DNA of 64,000 nucleotides from Roseateles terrae (GTDB lineage Bacteria; Pseudomonadota; Gammaproteobacteria; Burkholderiales; Burkholderiaceae_C): positions 124,001-188,000 of the forward strand of contig NZ_JACHXO010000010.1 in assembly GCF_014192155.1 (NCBI RefSeq), written 5' to 3'. The first letter of the stretch is position 1. Each line of letters starts with the position of its first letter. Positions 34,424-43,516 of the stretch are shown here, in pieces. Under the pieces are notes generated by a model. The model was not told where the DNA came from. It saw nothing but the letters and a program-made list of their open reading frames with translations, and searched no databases. The position numbers were made by a program, and so were the translations under genes.

Positions 34424-34544
34424 GCGCCCCTGGATAGCTCGATTCGGCGACAGGGCTGAAACGAAGGGGTCCGGCAGCCCTTTCGTCAACTGACATCCCA
34501 GAAAAGTCGTCCCCCATCCGGCCGGGTGGGTCGCCTGACAGCGC

Positions 34545-34550
34545 TATACT
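34545..34550 (+). promoter_or_regulatory. Candidate -10 element of the dusB-fis-purH operon
   Basis: TATACT lies 27 bases upstream of the chosen dusB start and is followed by a T-rich stretch (CTCTTTTTTG). The -35 region (about 34520-34530) is a poor match. This is the only -10-like hexamer noticed in the 154-base gap. Confidence 0.45.
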
Positions 34551-34577
34551 TCTGCCTCTTTTTTGTGCAGTTCCCCC

Positions 34578-35702
34578 ATGCCCACGCCGCTGCCCGGTCC
34601 CATGACACTGGGCCCCTATCGCCTGCCCAACCGGCTGTTCGTTGCTCCCATGGCGGGCGTGACGGACCGGCCGTTCCGTGTGCTGTGCAAGAAGCTTGGC
34701 GCGGGGTATGCGGTGAGCGAGATGGTCACTTCCCGCAAGGACCTGTGGAACAGCCTCAAGACCTCGCGCCGGGCCAATCATGAAGGCGAGTCCGCACCGA
34801 TCTCGGTGCAGATCGCCGGCACCGATGCGCAGATGATGGCGGAGGCGGCCGCCTACAACATCGACCGCGGCGCACAGATCATCGACATCAACATGGGCTG
34901 CCCCGCCAAGAAGGTCTGCAACAAGTGGGCCGGTTCCGCGTTGATGCAGGATGAGCCGCTGGCGCTGGAGATCATCGAAGCGGTGGTGGCGGCCTGCGCG
35001 CCACGCGGCGTGCCGGTCACGCTGAAGATGCGCACCGGCTGGTGCCAGGCCGAGAAGAATGCGGTGCGGCTGGCCCGTGCGGCGCAGGAGGCCGGTGTGT
35101 CGATGGTGACGGTGCATGGCCGCACCCGTGAGCAAGGCTACAGCGGTCAGGCTGAATACGACACCATCGCCGCGGTCAAGGCTGCGCTGAACATTCCGGT
35201 CGTGGCCAACGGCGACATCAGCACCCCGCAAAAGGCCCTCGAAGTGCTCGCCGCCACCGGCGCGGACGCGCTGATGATCGGCCGCGCCGCCCAGGGCCGC
35301 CCCTGGATCTTTGCCGAGATCGCGCACTTCCTGGAAACGGGTGAGCTGCTTCCGGCTCCGCGCATCGCGGATGCCAAGCGCTGGCTGATCGAGCACCTGC
35401 ACGACCACTACACCCTTTATGGCGAGCTGACCGGCATGCGCAGCGCTCGCAAGCACATCGGCTGGGCCGTGCGCGCCCTGCCCGGTGGCGAAGATTTCCG
35501 CCGCCACATGAACACCCTGGACAGTTGCGACGACCAGGTCCGCACCCTCAGCGACTGGCTCGACGCACTGGCCCAGGACCATGACCGCCTGCCCTATCTG
35601 GCGCCGGCGGCCAATGACGACCCGGACGAAGAACTCAGCAGCGGCGTCTCTCCCCACAACAACGACAACAGCGCACACGAAGAAAGAAGGCTCACCGCAT
35701 GA
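34578..35702 (+). CDS. dusB: tRNA-dihydrouridine synthase B
   Basis: Flavin enzyme reducing uridine to dihydrouridine in the tRNA D-loop (374 aa from ATG 34578). A TIM-barrel core starts LPNRLFVAPMAGVTDRPFR. The catalytic Cys is in NMGCPAKKVCNKWAGSAL, and VTVHGRTREQGYSG and GRAAQGRPWIF bind FMN and phosphate. ATG 34602 (MTLGPYRLPNR) matches the E. coli DusB N-terminus more closely and may be the true start. The last 35 residues are Asp/Asn-rich. The stop overlaps fis by 4 bases. Confidence 0.95.
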   Translation: MPTPLPGPMTLGPYRLPNRLFVAPMAGVTDRPFRVLCKKLGAGYAVSEMVTSRKDLWNSLKTSRRANHEGESAPISVQIAGTDAQMMAEAAAYNIDRGAQIIDINMGCPAKKVCNKWAGSALMQDEPLALEIIEAVVAACAPRGVPVTLKMRTGWCQAEKNAVRLARAAQEAGVSMVTVHGRTREQGYSGQAEYDTIAAVKAALNIPVVANGDISTPQKALEVLAATGADALMIGRAAQGRPWIFAEIAHFLETGELLPAPRIADAKRWLIEHLHDHYTLYGELTGMRSARKHIGWAVRALPGGEDFRRHMNTLDSCDDQVRTLSDWLDALAQDHDRLPYLAPAANDDPDEELSSGVSPHNNDNSAHEERRLTA

Positions 35703-35932
35703 CGCCCAAACCGATCGACGCCTGCGTCCGCGAGAACCTGGAAGCCTACTTCCGGGACCTCGGCGGCGAGGCGCCCCATTCCATGCACGAAATGCTGATC
35801 CGCCTGGTGGAGAAGCCGCTGCTGGAAGTGGTGATGCAACACAGCGAAGGCAACCAGAGCAAGGCCGCCGAATGGCTGGGCATCAATCGCAACACGCTGC
35901 GACGCAAGCTGGTGGAACACAAGCTGATCTGA
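35699..35932 (+). CDS. fis: Fis nucleoid-associated DNA-binding protein
   Basis: DNA-bending nucleoid protein and regulator (77 aa). The C-terminal helix-turn-helix GNQSKAAEWLGINRNTLRRK is the Fis signature, and the N-terminal half forms the dimer (LEAYFRDLGG, VEKPLLEVVMQHS). It is shorter than the E. coli protein (98 aa) because it lacks the N-terminal beta-hairpin arm, as usual in betaproteobacteria. It is coupled to dusB by an ATGA overlap, and purH follows after 35 bases. Confidence 0.95.
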   Translation: MTPKPIDACVRENLEAYFRDLGGEAPHSMHEMLIRLVEKPLLEVVMQHSEGNQSKAAEWLGINRNTLRRKLVEHKLI

Positions 35933-35967
35933 CCGATTGATCTGACCGATTTCTCTCAAGGACTTCC

Positions 35968-37548
35968 ATGGCACAACTCACCGCACTGATCTCGGTGTCC
36001 GACAAGACCGGCATCGTCGACTTCGCCAAGGCGCTGCATGCGCTGGACGTGAAGCTGCTCTCCACCGGCGGCACCGCCAAACTGCTGGCCGATGCCGGCC
36101 TGCCGGTCACCGAAGTGGCGGACCACACCGGCTTCCCGGAAATGCTGGACGGCCGCGTCAAGACGCTGCATCCGAAGATCCATGGCGGCCTGCTGGCCCG
36201 TCGTGAGGTGCCCGAGCATGTGAAGGCGCTGCAGGACCACGGCATCGCCACCATCGACATCCTCGCGGTCAACCTCTATCCGTTTGAAGCCACCGTGGCC
36301 AAGCCCGGCTGCACGCTGGAAGACGCGATCGAGAACATCGACATCGGCGGTCCGGCGATGGTGCGCAGCGCCGCCAAGAACTGGAAGGACGTGACGGTGC
36401 TCACCGATGCGCAGCAATATGCGCAGGTGCTGGAAGAACTCAAGGCCCACGGCAAGACCAGCGACCGCACCCGCTTTGCCTGCTCGGTGGCGGCGTTCAA
36501 CCGCATCGCCCAATACGACGCGGCCATCAGCAACTACCTGAGCGCCCGCCAGGACGACGGCGCGCTGTCCGAGTACCCGGCGCAGCTCAACAGCAGCTTC
36601 ATCAAGGTGCAGGACCTGCGCTACGGTGAGAACTCGCACCAGACCGCGGCCCTCTACCGCGACCTGTTCCCCGCGCCGGGCTCGCTGGTCACCGGCAAGC
36701 AGCTGCAGGGCAAGGAACTGAGCTACAACAACATCGCCGATGCCGATGCGGCCTGGGAATGCGTGAAGAGCTTCGACACGCCGGCCTGCGTCATCATCAA
36801 GCATGCGAATCCCTGCGGCGTGGCGGTGGCAGCCACCGCGGTCGAGGCCTACAGCAAGGCCTTCAAGACTGACCCGACCAGCGCCTTCGGCGGCATCATC
36901 GCCTTCAACCGCGAAGTGGATGGCGCAGCTGCGCAGCTGGTGGCCAAGCAGTTTGTGGAAGTGCTGATGGCGCCGTCCTTCAGCGAGGAAGCGCGCCAGA
37001 TCTTCGCCAGCAAGGCCAATGTGCGCCTGCTGGAGATCGCGCTGCCGCCGGGCGGTGCACGTCCGTGGGACCAGGGCCGCAATGCGCAGGACGTCAAGCG
37101 CGTCGGCTCGGGCCTGCTGGTGCAGACGGCCGACAACCACTTCCTCTCCAAGGCCGACCTGAAGGTCGTCACCACGCTGCAGCCGAGCGCCCAGCAGCTG
37201 GAGGACCTGATGTTCGCCTGGACCGTGGCCCAGTACGTCAAGAGCAATGCCATCGTCTTCTGCGGCGACGGCATGACCCTGGGCGTCGGCGCCGGCCAGA
37301 TGAGCCGCATCGACTCGGCCCGCATCGCCTCGATCAAGGCGGAGAACGCCGGCCTGACGCTCAAGGGCGCGGCCGTCGCCAGCGATGCCTTCTTCCCGTT
37401 CCGCGATGGCCTGGATGTGCTGGCTGATGCAGGGGCGAGCTGTGTCATTCAACCGGGCGGCTCGATGCGCGACGACGAAGTGATCGCCGCCGCCAATGAG
37501 CGTGGCATTGCGATGGTGTTCACCGGCGTGCGTCACTTCCGCCATTGA
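35968..37548 (+). CDS. purH: Bifunctional AICAR formyltransferase/IMP cyclohydrolase
   Basis: Catalyses the last two steps of purine synthesis (526 aa). The N-terminal cyclohydrolase domain shows [29 protein letters not shown] and [15 protein letters not shown]. The formyltransferase domain shows [24 protein letters not shown] and [15 protein letters not shown]. Length and motifs are standard. SD AAGGA precedes the ATG. It closes the dusB-fis-purH operon, with a terminator about 50 bases downstream. Confidence 0.97.
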   Translation: MAQLTALISVSDKTGIVDFAKALHALDVKLLSTGGTAKLLADAGLPVTEVADHTGFPEMLDGRVKTLHPKIHGGLLARREVPEHVKALQDHGIATIDILAVNLYPFEATVAKPGCTLEDAIENIDIGGPAMVRSAAKNWKDVTVLTDAQQYAQVLEELKAHGKTSDRTRFACSVAAFNRIAQYDAAISNYLSARQDDGALSEYPAQLNSSFIKVQDLRYGENSHQTAALYRDLFPAPGSLVTGKQLQGKELSYNNIADADAAWECVKSFDTPACVIIKHANPCGVAVAATAVEAYSKAFKTDPTSAFGGIIAFNREVDGAAAQLVAKQFVEVLMAPSFSEEARQIFASKANVRLLEIALPPGGARPWDQGRNAQDVKRVGSGLLVQTADNHFLSKADLKVVTTLQPSAQQLEDLMFAWTVAQYVKSNAIVFCGDGMTLGVGAGQMSRIDSARIASIKAENAGLTLKGAAVASDAFFPFRDGLDVLADAGASCVIQPGGSMRDDEVIAAANERGIAMVFTGVRHFRH

Positions 37549-37563
37549 GCAGCACCCGCTTGA

Positions 37564-37579
37564 TCACGTCATGACGTGA
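37564..37579. repeat. 16-bp perfect palindrome after purH
   Basis: TCACGTCATGACGTGA is a perfect dyad, 15 bases after the purH stop and 17 bases before the terminator stem. It could be a protein-binding site or simply part of the 3' end structure. Confidence 0.75.
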
Positions 37580-37596
37580 CCCTGCTCTGATCCTCA

Positions 37597-37620
37597 GGCC
37601 CGCCGCGAGCGGGCCTTTTT
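37597..37620 (+). terminator. Rho-independent terminator of dusB-fis-purH
   Basis: GGCCCGC, loop CGCGA and GCGGGCC form a 7-bp GC stem followed by TTTTT. Confidence 0.92.
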
Positions 37621-37658
37621 CATGTTGGCGCGGACCATTCATACGTCAGCCCTTGTCA

Positions 37659-37710
37659 TTGCCGCTCCAGGACCGGATTGATAACTTTTGGGCCCGCACC
37701 ACTGGGGTGC
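37659..37710 (+). promoter_or_regulatory. Promoter and 5' hairpin of the first barrel gene
   Basis: TTGCCG (37659-37664) and GATAAC (37680-37685) are candidate -35 and -10 elements. A small stem-loop, GCACC/GGTGC with a 5-base loop, occupies 37696-37710, ending 20 bases before the ATG. The same arrangement stands before the second barrel gene with equal spacing from -10 to hairpin and from hairpin to ATG. If transcription starts 7-8 bases after the -10, the hairpin is almost at the 5' end of the mRNA. Confidence 0.55.
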
Positions 37711-37730
37711 TTTCTACCCGCATTGAATCC

Positions 37731-38252
37731 ATGAAAAAGATTGCATTCATCGCTGCAGCCCTGCTGTCCACCGGTCTGGCGCAGGCGCAGAACAGCCCGT
37801 TCTATGTCGACGCCGGTTATTCCTTCATGCAGCTGCACACCAGCGACCCCGACACCAAAAAGGGCCTGGGCGCGCTGCGCGGCATGGCTGGTTGGGAGGT
37901 GCATCCCAACCTCGCGCTGGAGCTGATGCTGGCCGCCGGCGTGAGCGATGCGAAGTACAGCGACGGCAGCAAGATCAAGCTGAGCCATTCGCTGGGTGTC
38001 TTCGCCAAGCCCAAGTTCGCCGTCACCGATCAGATCGAAGTCTTCGGCCGCGCCGGCTGGACCCGCACCAGGCTCAAGGTCAGCGACGGCAGCAACAGCG
38101 TGACCGATCACGGCCAGGACCTCGCCTGGGGCCTGGGCGCCAGCTACAAGATCATGCCGGGCTGGTCCGCCTCGCTGGACTACACCCGCTACTACGACAA
38201 GAACGGCGGCAACATCAGCGGCATCGGCGTGAACGTCGGTTATCGCTTCTGA
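37731..38252 (+). CDS. Outer-membrane beta-barrel protein (paralogue 1)
   Basis: Exported barrel protein of 173 aa. Signal peptide MKKIAFIAAALLSTGLAQA is followed by alternating beta-strand sequence and a C-terminal GVNVGYRF, whose final Phe is the outer-membrane assembly signal. It resembles the OmpA/OmpX-like eight-strand barrel group. The next gene encodes a paralogue of equal length with matching strands (GWEVHPN/GWDLHPN, AWGLGASYK). No clear ribosome-binding site precedes the ATG at 37731. Confidence 0.9.
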   Translation: MKKIAFIAAALLSTGLAQAQNSPFYVDAGYSFMQLHTSDPDTKKGLGALRGMAGWEVHPNLALELMLAAGVSDAKYSDGSKIKLSHSLGVFAKPKFAVTDQIEVFGRAGWTRTRLKVSDGSNSVTDHGQDLAWGLGASYKIMPGWSASLDYTRYYDKNGGNISGIGVNVGYRF

Positions 38253-38310
38253 CGCCGGAAGGCGGGTGAGTCGGCCCGGTCCGCCCGGGTGACGGCCCCA
38301 CCTGGCCCCG

Positions 38311-38342
38311 GCTCACTGGCTCACTGGCTCACTGGCTCACTG
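38311..38342. repeat. 8-bp tandem repeat between the barrel genes
   Basis: GCTCACTG is repeated four times and followed by GCTGATTG. It is non-coding and lies just before the terminator. Confidence 0.92.
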
Positions 38343-38356
38343 GCTGATTGCACAGC

Positions 38357-38380
38357 AGCCCGCCCTCCGGCGGGCTTTTT
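38357..38380 (+). terminator. Rho-independent terminator of the first barrel gene
   Basis: AGCCCGCC, a 4-base loop and GGCGGGCT form a perfect 8-bp stem followed by TTTT. Confidence 0.94.
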
Positions 38381-38534
38381 CATGTCCAGCCCTCCGCTGC
38401 GCGCAGGCCGCTGTCTGTCGTCCTGCAGCGCCTCAAGGCCTACTGAAGGGGGATACATCTGTCACCTCCTCGCACACATCGTGTCGGGCTCACAACTGCA
38501 TGTGAACAAATTGGCGTTGCACCATCAAGTTGCG

Positions 38535-38587
38535 TTGACCCATTCATGTCAGGGTTGATACCGTTCGCATCCGCACCACACGGGTGC
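38535..38587 (+). promoter_or_regulatory. Promoter and 5' hairpin of the second barrel gene
   Basis: TTGACC (38535-38540) and GATACC (38557-38562), 16 bases apart, are candidate promoter elements. GCACC/GGTGC with a 5-base loop (38573-38587) repeats the hairpin of the first barrel gene. It lies 16 bases from the start of the -10 hexamer and 20 bases before the ATG, exactly as in the first copy. Confidence 0.6.
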
Positions 38588-38607
38588 TGCTTAGGAAGTA
38601 AATCAAC

Positions 38608-39129
38608 ATGAAGAAGATTGTTCTCGCCGCCGCTCTGCTGGCTGCTGGTGTGGCTCAAGCCCAAACCGGCAACTCCGCTTTCTACGCCGAAGGTGGCTAC
38701 CAGTTCACCAAGATCGACTACTTCGGCCCCACCGCCGACGTCGGCGCCATTCGTGGCGTGCTGGGCTGGGACCTGCACCCGAACGTGGCTGCTGAACTGA
38801 TGGTGAACCTCGGTGCTGGCGACGACTCCATCGGCAACCTGGGCGCCAAGGTCAAGCTGAAGAGCGCCACCGGCGTGTTCATCAAGCCCAAGTACGCGCT
38901 GAACAGCCAATTCGAAGTGTTCGGCCGTCTGGGCTGGGCCAGCACGAAGCTGAAGTTCAGCAACGCCAACGCCAGCGCTGAAGACAAGGGCAACGACTTC
39001 GCCTGGGGCCTGGGCGCCAGCTACAAGTTCAGCAAGCAGTGGTACGGTTCGGTGGACTACACCAACTTCTACGACAAGGACGGCGGCAAGGTGGACGGCG
39101 TGGCCCTGAGCGTCGGCTACCGCTTCTGA
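38608..39129 (+). CDS. Outer-membrane beta-barrel protein (paralogue 2)
   Basis: Barrel protein of 173 aa, paralogue of the preceding gene. Signal peptide MKKIVLAAALLAAGVAQA; mature part starts QTGNSAFYAEGGYQF and ends ALSVGYRF with terminal Phe. Strand blocks GWDLHPNVAAELMV, FIKPKYALNSQFEVFGRLGW and AWGLGASYKF correspond to those of paralogue 1. AGGAAG precedes the ATG, unlike in paralogue 1, and codons look more biased, so this copy may be the more expressed one. Confidence 0.92.
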   Translation: MKKIVLAAALLAAGVAQAQTGNSAFYAEGGYQFTKIDYFGPTADVGAIRGVLGWDLHPNVAAELMVNLGAGDDSIGNLGAKVKLKSATGVFIKPKYALNSQFEVFGRLGWASTKLKFSNANASAEDKGNDFAWGLGASYKFSKQWYGSVDYTNFYDKDGGKVDGVALSVGYRF

Positions 39130-39175
39130 TCGAGCGATTCGAGCGACCGGCCTGATGCCGGTCCCTCGACGCCTG

Positions 39176-39205
39176 AAAGCCCGCCTCTCGGCGGGCTTTT
39201 TCTTT
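39176..39205 (+). terminator. Rho-independent terminator of the second barrel gene
   Basis: AAAGCCCGCC, loop TCTC and GGCGGGCTTT form a perfect 10-bp stem with a following T-rich tract. Confidence 0.95.
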
Positions 39206-39294
39206 GGGGCGGCCACAGGTTGCCCCGCTTGGCGGCAACAGCACCCGGCCTTACCCTTGCGTCCTCACCCACATCAAGACGTCAGAGGGACACC

Positions 39295-40704
39295 ATGGAC
39301 CAGAGCCTGCAGGAGCGCCTGCGCCTCGTGCTGGAGCAGCAGCGCGCCGCCTTCGACGCGAACCGCATGCCCAGACTCGCCGAGCGGCGCGACCGGCTGG
39401 AGCGCCTGGGCCGTCTGACCACCACCCATCGCGCCGAACTGCAGGCCGCCATGGCGCAGGACTTCGGCCATCGCGCGCACCAGGAAAGCCTGCTGGCCGA
39501 CATCTTCACGGTGGAGTCCGGCGTACGCCACGCGCTCAAGCATCTGAAGTCCTGGATGGCGACCAAACGCGCGCCCACGGCGCTGCACTTCCTGCCCGGC
39601 CGCAACCGGCTCATGCCGCAGCCGCTGGGTGTGGTGGGCATAGTCTCACCCTGGAACTATCCGTATTACCTGGCGATGGCGCCGGCCCTCGCCGCACTGG
39701 CGGCAGGCAACCGCGTGATGATCAAACCGTCCGAACTGACGCCCGCCACCTCGGCGCTGATGGCTCGTCTGGTGGCCGAGCACTTTGCACCGGAAGAGAT
39801 GACGGTGCTCACCGGCGACGCCGACGTCGGCCGCGCCTTCACCGAACTGCCCTTCGACCATCTGTTCTTCACCGGCTCCACGCCGGTGGGCCGGGTGGTG
39901 GCGCAGGCGGCAGCGCGCAACCTCACGCCGGTCACGCTGGAGCTGGGCGGCAAGTCCCCGGTGGTGATCGACCGCAGCGCCGATCTGGCGCAGGCTGCCG
40001 AACGCATTGCCTTCGGCAAGCTGCTCAATGCAGGGCAGACCTGTGTGGCGCCGGACTATGCACTGGTGCCCCGCGAGTCGGTGGCCGCCTTCACCGAGGC
40101 GGTGCTGGCCGCCATCCGGCGCCTCTATCCGCAGATCGACGGCAACCCCGACTACACCGCCATCGTCAGCCCGCGCCACCATGCCCGCCTGCTGGCCCTG
40201 GTGGAAGAAGCGCGGGAACAGGGCGCCACCGTGCGGCGCAGCCATGACGAGTCCCCGCAGGACCGCCGCCTGGTGCCCACCGTGCTGCTGGACACCCGCG
40301 CCACCATGACGGTGATGCGGGAAGAGATCTTCGGGCCTTTGCTGCCCATCGTGCCCTACGACCAGCCGGCGGATGCGGTGCGCCACATCAATGCTGGCGA
40401 CCGTCCGCTGGCGCTGTACTGGTTCGGCCGCGACGATGCGGCCCGCGATCAGGTGCTCGCGCAGACCCACGCCGGCGGCGTGACCATCAACGACTGCCTG
40501 TGGCATCTGGGTCAGGAAGAGCAGCCCTTCGGCGGCGTGGGCGCCTCCGGCATGGGGGCCTATCACGGCGTGTGGGGCTTCAATACCTTCAGCAAGCTCA
40601 AGCCGGTGTTCTATCAGTCCGCCCTGGCGGGCACGCGGCTGTTCTATCCGCCGTACGGGCCGCGCTTTGACCGGCTGATGGCGCTGATGCGCAAGATCGC
40701 CTGA
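39295..40704 (+). CDS. Aldehyde dehydrogenase, coniferyl-aldehyde type
   Basis: NAD(P)-dependent aldehyde dehydrogenase (469 aa) of the coniferyl aldehyde dehydrogenase subgroup. Visible are SPWNYPYYLAMAPALAALAAGN, the cofactor loop FTGSTPVGR, the general base in TLELGGKSP, the catalytic Cys in NAGQTCVAPDY and EEIFGPLLP. A C-terminal hydrophobic or amphipathic end (GTRLFYPPYGPRF) is typical of this branch. GAGGGA precedes the ATG at 39295. It is convergent with ruvC, which ends 10 bases further on. Confidence 0.93.
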   Translation: MDQSLQERLRLVLEQQRAAFDANRMPRLAERRDRLERLGRLTTTHRAELQAAMAQDFGHRAHQESLLADIFTVESGVRHALKHLKSWMATKRAPTALHFLPGRNRLMPQPLGVVGIVSPWNYPYYLAMAPALAALAAGNRVMIKPSELTPATSALMARLVAEHFAPEEMTVLTGDADVGRAFTELPFDHLFFTGSTPVGRVVAQAAARNLTPVTLELGGKSPVVIDRSADLAQAAERIAFGKLLNAGQTCVAPDYALVPRESVAAFTEAVLAAIRRLYPQIDGNPDYTAIVSPRHHARLLALVEEAREQGATVRRSHDESPQDRRLVPTVLLDTRATMTVMREEIFGPLLPIVPYDQPADAVRHINAGDRPLALYWFGRDDAARDQVLAQTHAGGVTINDCLWHLGQEEQPFGGVGASGMGAYHGVWGFNTFSKLKPVFYQSALAGTRLFYPPYGPRFDRLMALMRKIA

Positions 40705-40714
40705 GCCACCAGAC

Positions 40715-41263
40715 TCAGTAGGCGCGTCCCTTGCGGAACTGCGCATGCTGACGACGCTCCAGCGTCGTGCTGCGGCTCATCGCCTCGAAGCTCACCCGCG
40801 CATGCGCATGCATGATGGCCAGCCCCAGCGCATCGGCCGCATCCTTGCCGGGTTCCCCCGGCAGGGACAGCAGCCGCTGCACCATCATCTGGATCTGTTC
40901 CTTCTTGGCGTGGCCGTGGCCGACCACCGCCTTCTTCATCTGCAGCGCGGTGTATTCGGACACATGCAGATCGCAGGAGACCAGCGCCGTCAGCGCCGCC
41001 CCGCGCGCCTGACCCAGCAGCAGCGTCGATTGCGGGTTGACGTTGACGAAGACGATTTCCACCGCGGCGCATTGCGGCTGATACCGGGACACGACTTCCC
41101 GCACGCCCTCATACAGGATTTTGATCCGGCCAGGCAGATCGCCGGTCGCAACGCTGCTGGTCTTGATGGTGCCGCTGGCCACATACGACAGCCGTGACCC
41201 CTCCGCGTCGATGACGCCAAAGCCGGTGGTCTGCAGACCAGGGTCGATGCCGAGAATGCGCAT
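40715..41263 (-). CDS. ruvC: Holliday junction endonuclease RuvC
   Basis: Resolves Holliday junctions with RuvAB (182 aa). It begins [16 protein letters not shown] with the first catalytic Asp. The second acid is in [27 protein letters not shown] and the last two in [15 protein letters not shown]. The ATG at 41263 is chosen because the family N-terminus starts there. It lies 16 bases downstream of cdsA. ruvA and ruvB are not in the window. Confidence 0.96.
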   Translation of the reverse strand: MRILGIDPGLQTTGFGVIDAEGSRLSYVASGTIKTSSVATGDLPGRIKILYEGVREVVSRYQPQCAAVEIVFVNVNPQSTLLLGQARGAALTALVSCDLHVSEYTALQMKKAVVGHGHAKKEQIQMMVQRLLSLPGEPGKDAADALGLAIMHAHARVSFEAMSRSTTLERRQHAQFRKGRAY

Positions 41264-41279
41264 GGCGGTGAGTCCGGGA

Positions 41280-42266
41280 TCAGGGCTGCTTGCTGAAGTA
41301 CCAGCGCACGGCATGGAAGAACACCGGCGCTGCAAAACACATGACGGCGATGCGGTCCAGCAGGCCCACCGCACCGGTGATGGCGCTGCGGTTGCCCCAG
41401 GCGTTGATGCCGGCATCCCGTTTGAGGGCCTGCATCACGAAGGCGCCAAAGCTGCCGCAACCGGCTGCCACCAAGGCGGCAATCGCGGCCTGACCGGCCT
41501 TGAACGGCGTGATCCAGTACAGCAGCGCGCCCACCAGCGCGGCGGTGAACACGCCAATCCACCAGGCCCGCATCGAGAACGACCGGCTGATGTGCCGCGC
41601 CACCGGACGCGCCCGCATCTTGCCGGTGGCCACCTGCTGGGCGATCTGCCCGCAGGCCACGACGGCCACCAGGAAGAACAGCAGGAAGGCGCCCCGGCCC
41701 TCATAGCGCGGAATGTCCAGCAGCAGCAGCGCCGGCGCATGCGAGAGCCCGTACACGCACACCATGATGCCCCACTGGATCTTGGCATTGCGCTCCAGGA
41801 AACGCGCCGGATCGTCCGCCAGGGCGCTCGCCACCGGGATGGCCAGGAAGCCATACACGGGGATCAGCACCGAGAACAGGTCAAAGTGGCGGGTGCCCAC
41901 CAGCACATATTGCAGCGGCAGGATCACGAAGAACGCCAGGATCAGGCCGCGATGGTCCGCCCGGCGCGTGTGAAGCAGGGTGATGAATTCGCGGAAGGCC
42001 AGGAAGGAGAACACGCCGAACAGCAGCGTCGCGCCCACCGGTCCGGACACCCAGGCGGCCCAGAACAGGCAGGCGCCCACCCAGACCATGTTGAGTTCAT
42101 GCCGGAACCGGGCGCGGCGTTGCTGCCAGTCGTCCTGTTCCTGCTCGGAGCGTTCGCGCAGGGACCACAGCAGCGAGCCGATGCTCACCAGGATCAGCAT
42201 GCCAAACAGCACCACAAACAGCGCCGCCACCTGCTCGCTGGTGGTGAGGGTCTTGAGCCACCTCAT
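41280..42266 (-). CDS. cdsA: Phosphatidate cytidylyltransferase (CDP-DAG synthase)
   Basis: Polytopic membrane enzyme making CDP-diacylglycerol (328 aa). It has seven or eight hydrophobic segments from [23 protein letters not shown] onward. The family signature appears near the C-terminus: [21 protein letters not shown] followed by GLLDRI. It overlaps the end of the plsC gene by 4 bases, so the two phospholipid-synthesis genes are coupled. This is the longer YnbB-like type rather than the cdsA of the lpx/bam cluster. Confidence 0.9.
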   Translation of the reverse strand: MRWLKTLTTSEQVAALFVVLFGMLILVSIGSLLWSLRERSEQEQDDWQQRRARFRHELNMVWVGACLFWAAWVSGPVGATLLFGVFSFLAFREFITLLHTRRADHRGLILAFFVILPLQYVLVGTRHFDLFSVLIPVYGFLAIPVASALADDPARFLERNAKIQWGIMVCVYGLSHAPALLLLDIPRYEGRGAFLLFFLVAVVACGQIAQQVATGKMRARPVARHISRSFSMRAWWIGVFTAALVGALLYWITPFKAGQAAIAALVAAGCGSFGAFVMQALKRDAGINAWGNRSAITGAVGLLDRIAVMCFAAPVFFHAVRWYFSKQP

Positions 42267-42901
42267 TCCTTCCACCCTCCCGGCCGCTGGGCCATGACGG
42301 CCGCCCGGGCCCGTTCCAGGAAGGCGCGCTTGTCCTCGCCCGGTTCCAGCCGCAGCGGCGCGCCGAAGGTGACGGTGCACAGGATGGGCACCGGCACGAC
42401 CTCGCCCTTGGGCATGACGCGCTGCACGTTGTCGATCCAGGTGGGGATCAGCTCCACATCCCGGAACTGCTCCGCGAGGTGATAGAGACCCGCCTTGAAC
42501 GGCTGCGGCGCACCCTTGTTGGAGCGGGTGCCTTCCGGAAAGATCACCAGCGAGTCGCCGGACTGCAGCGCCTCCACCAGCGGCTCCAGCGGATCTTCAT
42601 CCGGCGTGGCGCGGGTGCGGCTCACATAGACGGCATTGAACACGGCCGTGGTCAGCCAGGTCCGCAGCTTGCTGCCGGTCCAGTAGTCACGGGCGGCGAT
42701 GGGGCGGGTACGGGCACGCAATTCGGATGGAAGCGATGCCCAGATCAGTACCCAGTCGAAATGGCTCTGATGGTTGGCAAAGTAGATCCGCTGGTCCGCA
42801 GTCGGCGGGCAACCCTTCCAATGACCCTGCGCACCCGTGATGAGGCGCGCCAGCCAGGCCAGGAAGAGGCCGGTGGTGTCGGCTAAGAACATGGACCGCA
42901 T
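42263..42901 (-). CDS. 1-acyl-sn-glycerol-3-phosphate acyltransferase
   Basis: PlsC-type acyltransferase (212 aa) forming phosphatidate from lysophosphatidate. Motif I is NHQSHFD, motif II lies around FNAVYVSRTR and motif III is FPEGTRS. The N-terminal hydrophobic segment anchors it to the membrane. The ATG at 42901 is close behind GGAG; ATG 42892 is an alternative. It is followed by cdsA with a 4-base overlap, which matches substrate flow. Confidence 0.92.
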   Translation of the reverse strand: MRSMFLADTTGLFLAWLARLITGAQGHWKGCPPTADQRIYFANHQSHFDWVLIWASLPSELRARTRPIAARDYWTGSKLRTWLTTAVFNAVYVSRTRATPDEDPLEPLVEALQSGDSLVIFPEGTRSNKGAPQPFKAGLYHLAEQFRDVELIPTWIDNVQRVMPKGEVVPVPILCTVTFGAPLRLEPGEDKRAFLERARAAVMAQRPGGWKE

Positions 42902-43012
42902 TATCTCCGGACGGCGGTGCATCCGAGGCTTGCGGCCGCCGCGCCCCGGCGCGATGATCGGCCGCCTGGAGAGAGTCCCTCTGCAGCCCATTCCAAACAG
43001 GAGACAGACAGC

Positions 43013-43432
43013 ATGAACATTTCGCGATCCATGTTGACCTCGACCACAGGCCGCGCCGGCCGTGTCACCGTCCGCAGCCTGGCGCTGGCGGTTGTTCTGG
43101 CCGCATCGGCCGGTGCGGCCTCGGCCCAGCAGGCCCCCGCCATGGTCAAGGACGGCGCCCTGGTGGGCCACAACGGGATGACGCTCTACACCTTCGACAA
43201 GGACGCCGACGGCAAGAGCGCCTGCAACGGCCCCTGTGCCAAGAACTGGCCGCCGTTGATGGCCAAGGCGGACGACATCACCTCCGGTGACTGGTCCATC
43301 ATCACTCGCGACGACGGCAGCCGGCAGTGGGCCTACAAGGGCAAGCCGGTGTACTTCTGGGTGAAGGACACCAAACCCGGCGAGCGCACCGGCGATGGCG
43401 TGAACAATGTGTGGCATACCGCCAAGCCTTGA
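43013..43432 (+). CDS. Secreted-repeat (COG4315-type) exported protein
   Basis: A 139-aa exported protein. The signal peptide (about residues 15-40) ends AGAASA before QQAPAMVKDG. The single secreted-repeat domain shows GMTLYTFDKDADGKSACNGPCAKNWPP and GKPVYFWVKDTKPGERTGDG, typical of COG4315. Function unknown. Two conserved Cys bracket NGP. AGGAG precedes the ATG at 43013. It is monocistronic, with a strong terminator after it. Confidence 0.9.
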   Translation: MNISRSMLTSTTGRAGRVTVRSLALAVVLAASAGAASAQQAPAMVKDGALVGHNGMTLYTFDKDADGKSACNGPCAKNWPPLMAKADDITSGDWSIITRDDGSRQWAYKGKPVYFWVKDTKPGERTGDGVNNVWHTAKP

Positions 43433-43460
43433 ACGCATGGCCTGACCGCATGACCTGACC

Positions 43461-43499
43461 CGCCGGCCCGCACGATGGCGTGCGGGCCGGCGTTTTTTT
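43461..43499 (+). terminator. Strong rho-independent terminator
   Basis: CGCCGGCCCGCACG, loop ATGG and CGTGCGGGCCGGCG form a perfect 14-bp stem followed by seven T. It closes the secreted-repeat gene, 18 bases before the ABC exporter start. Confidence 0.97.
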
Positions 43500-43516
43500 C
43501 CCGCTTCGCATTTCGC

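Larger units (their letters stand above)
38253..38607. other. Gap between the two barrel genes
   Basis: 355 bases. They hold an 8-bp tandem repeat (38311-38342), the terminator of the first barrel gene (38357-38380) and, at the right end, the promoter and hairpin of the second (38535-38587). The middle (38381-38534) shows no open frame or structure that I can support. Confidence 0.8.
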
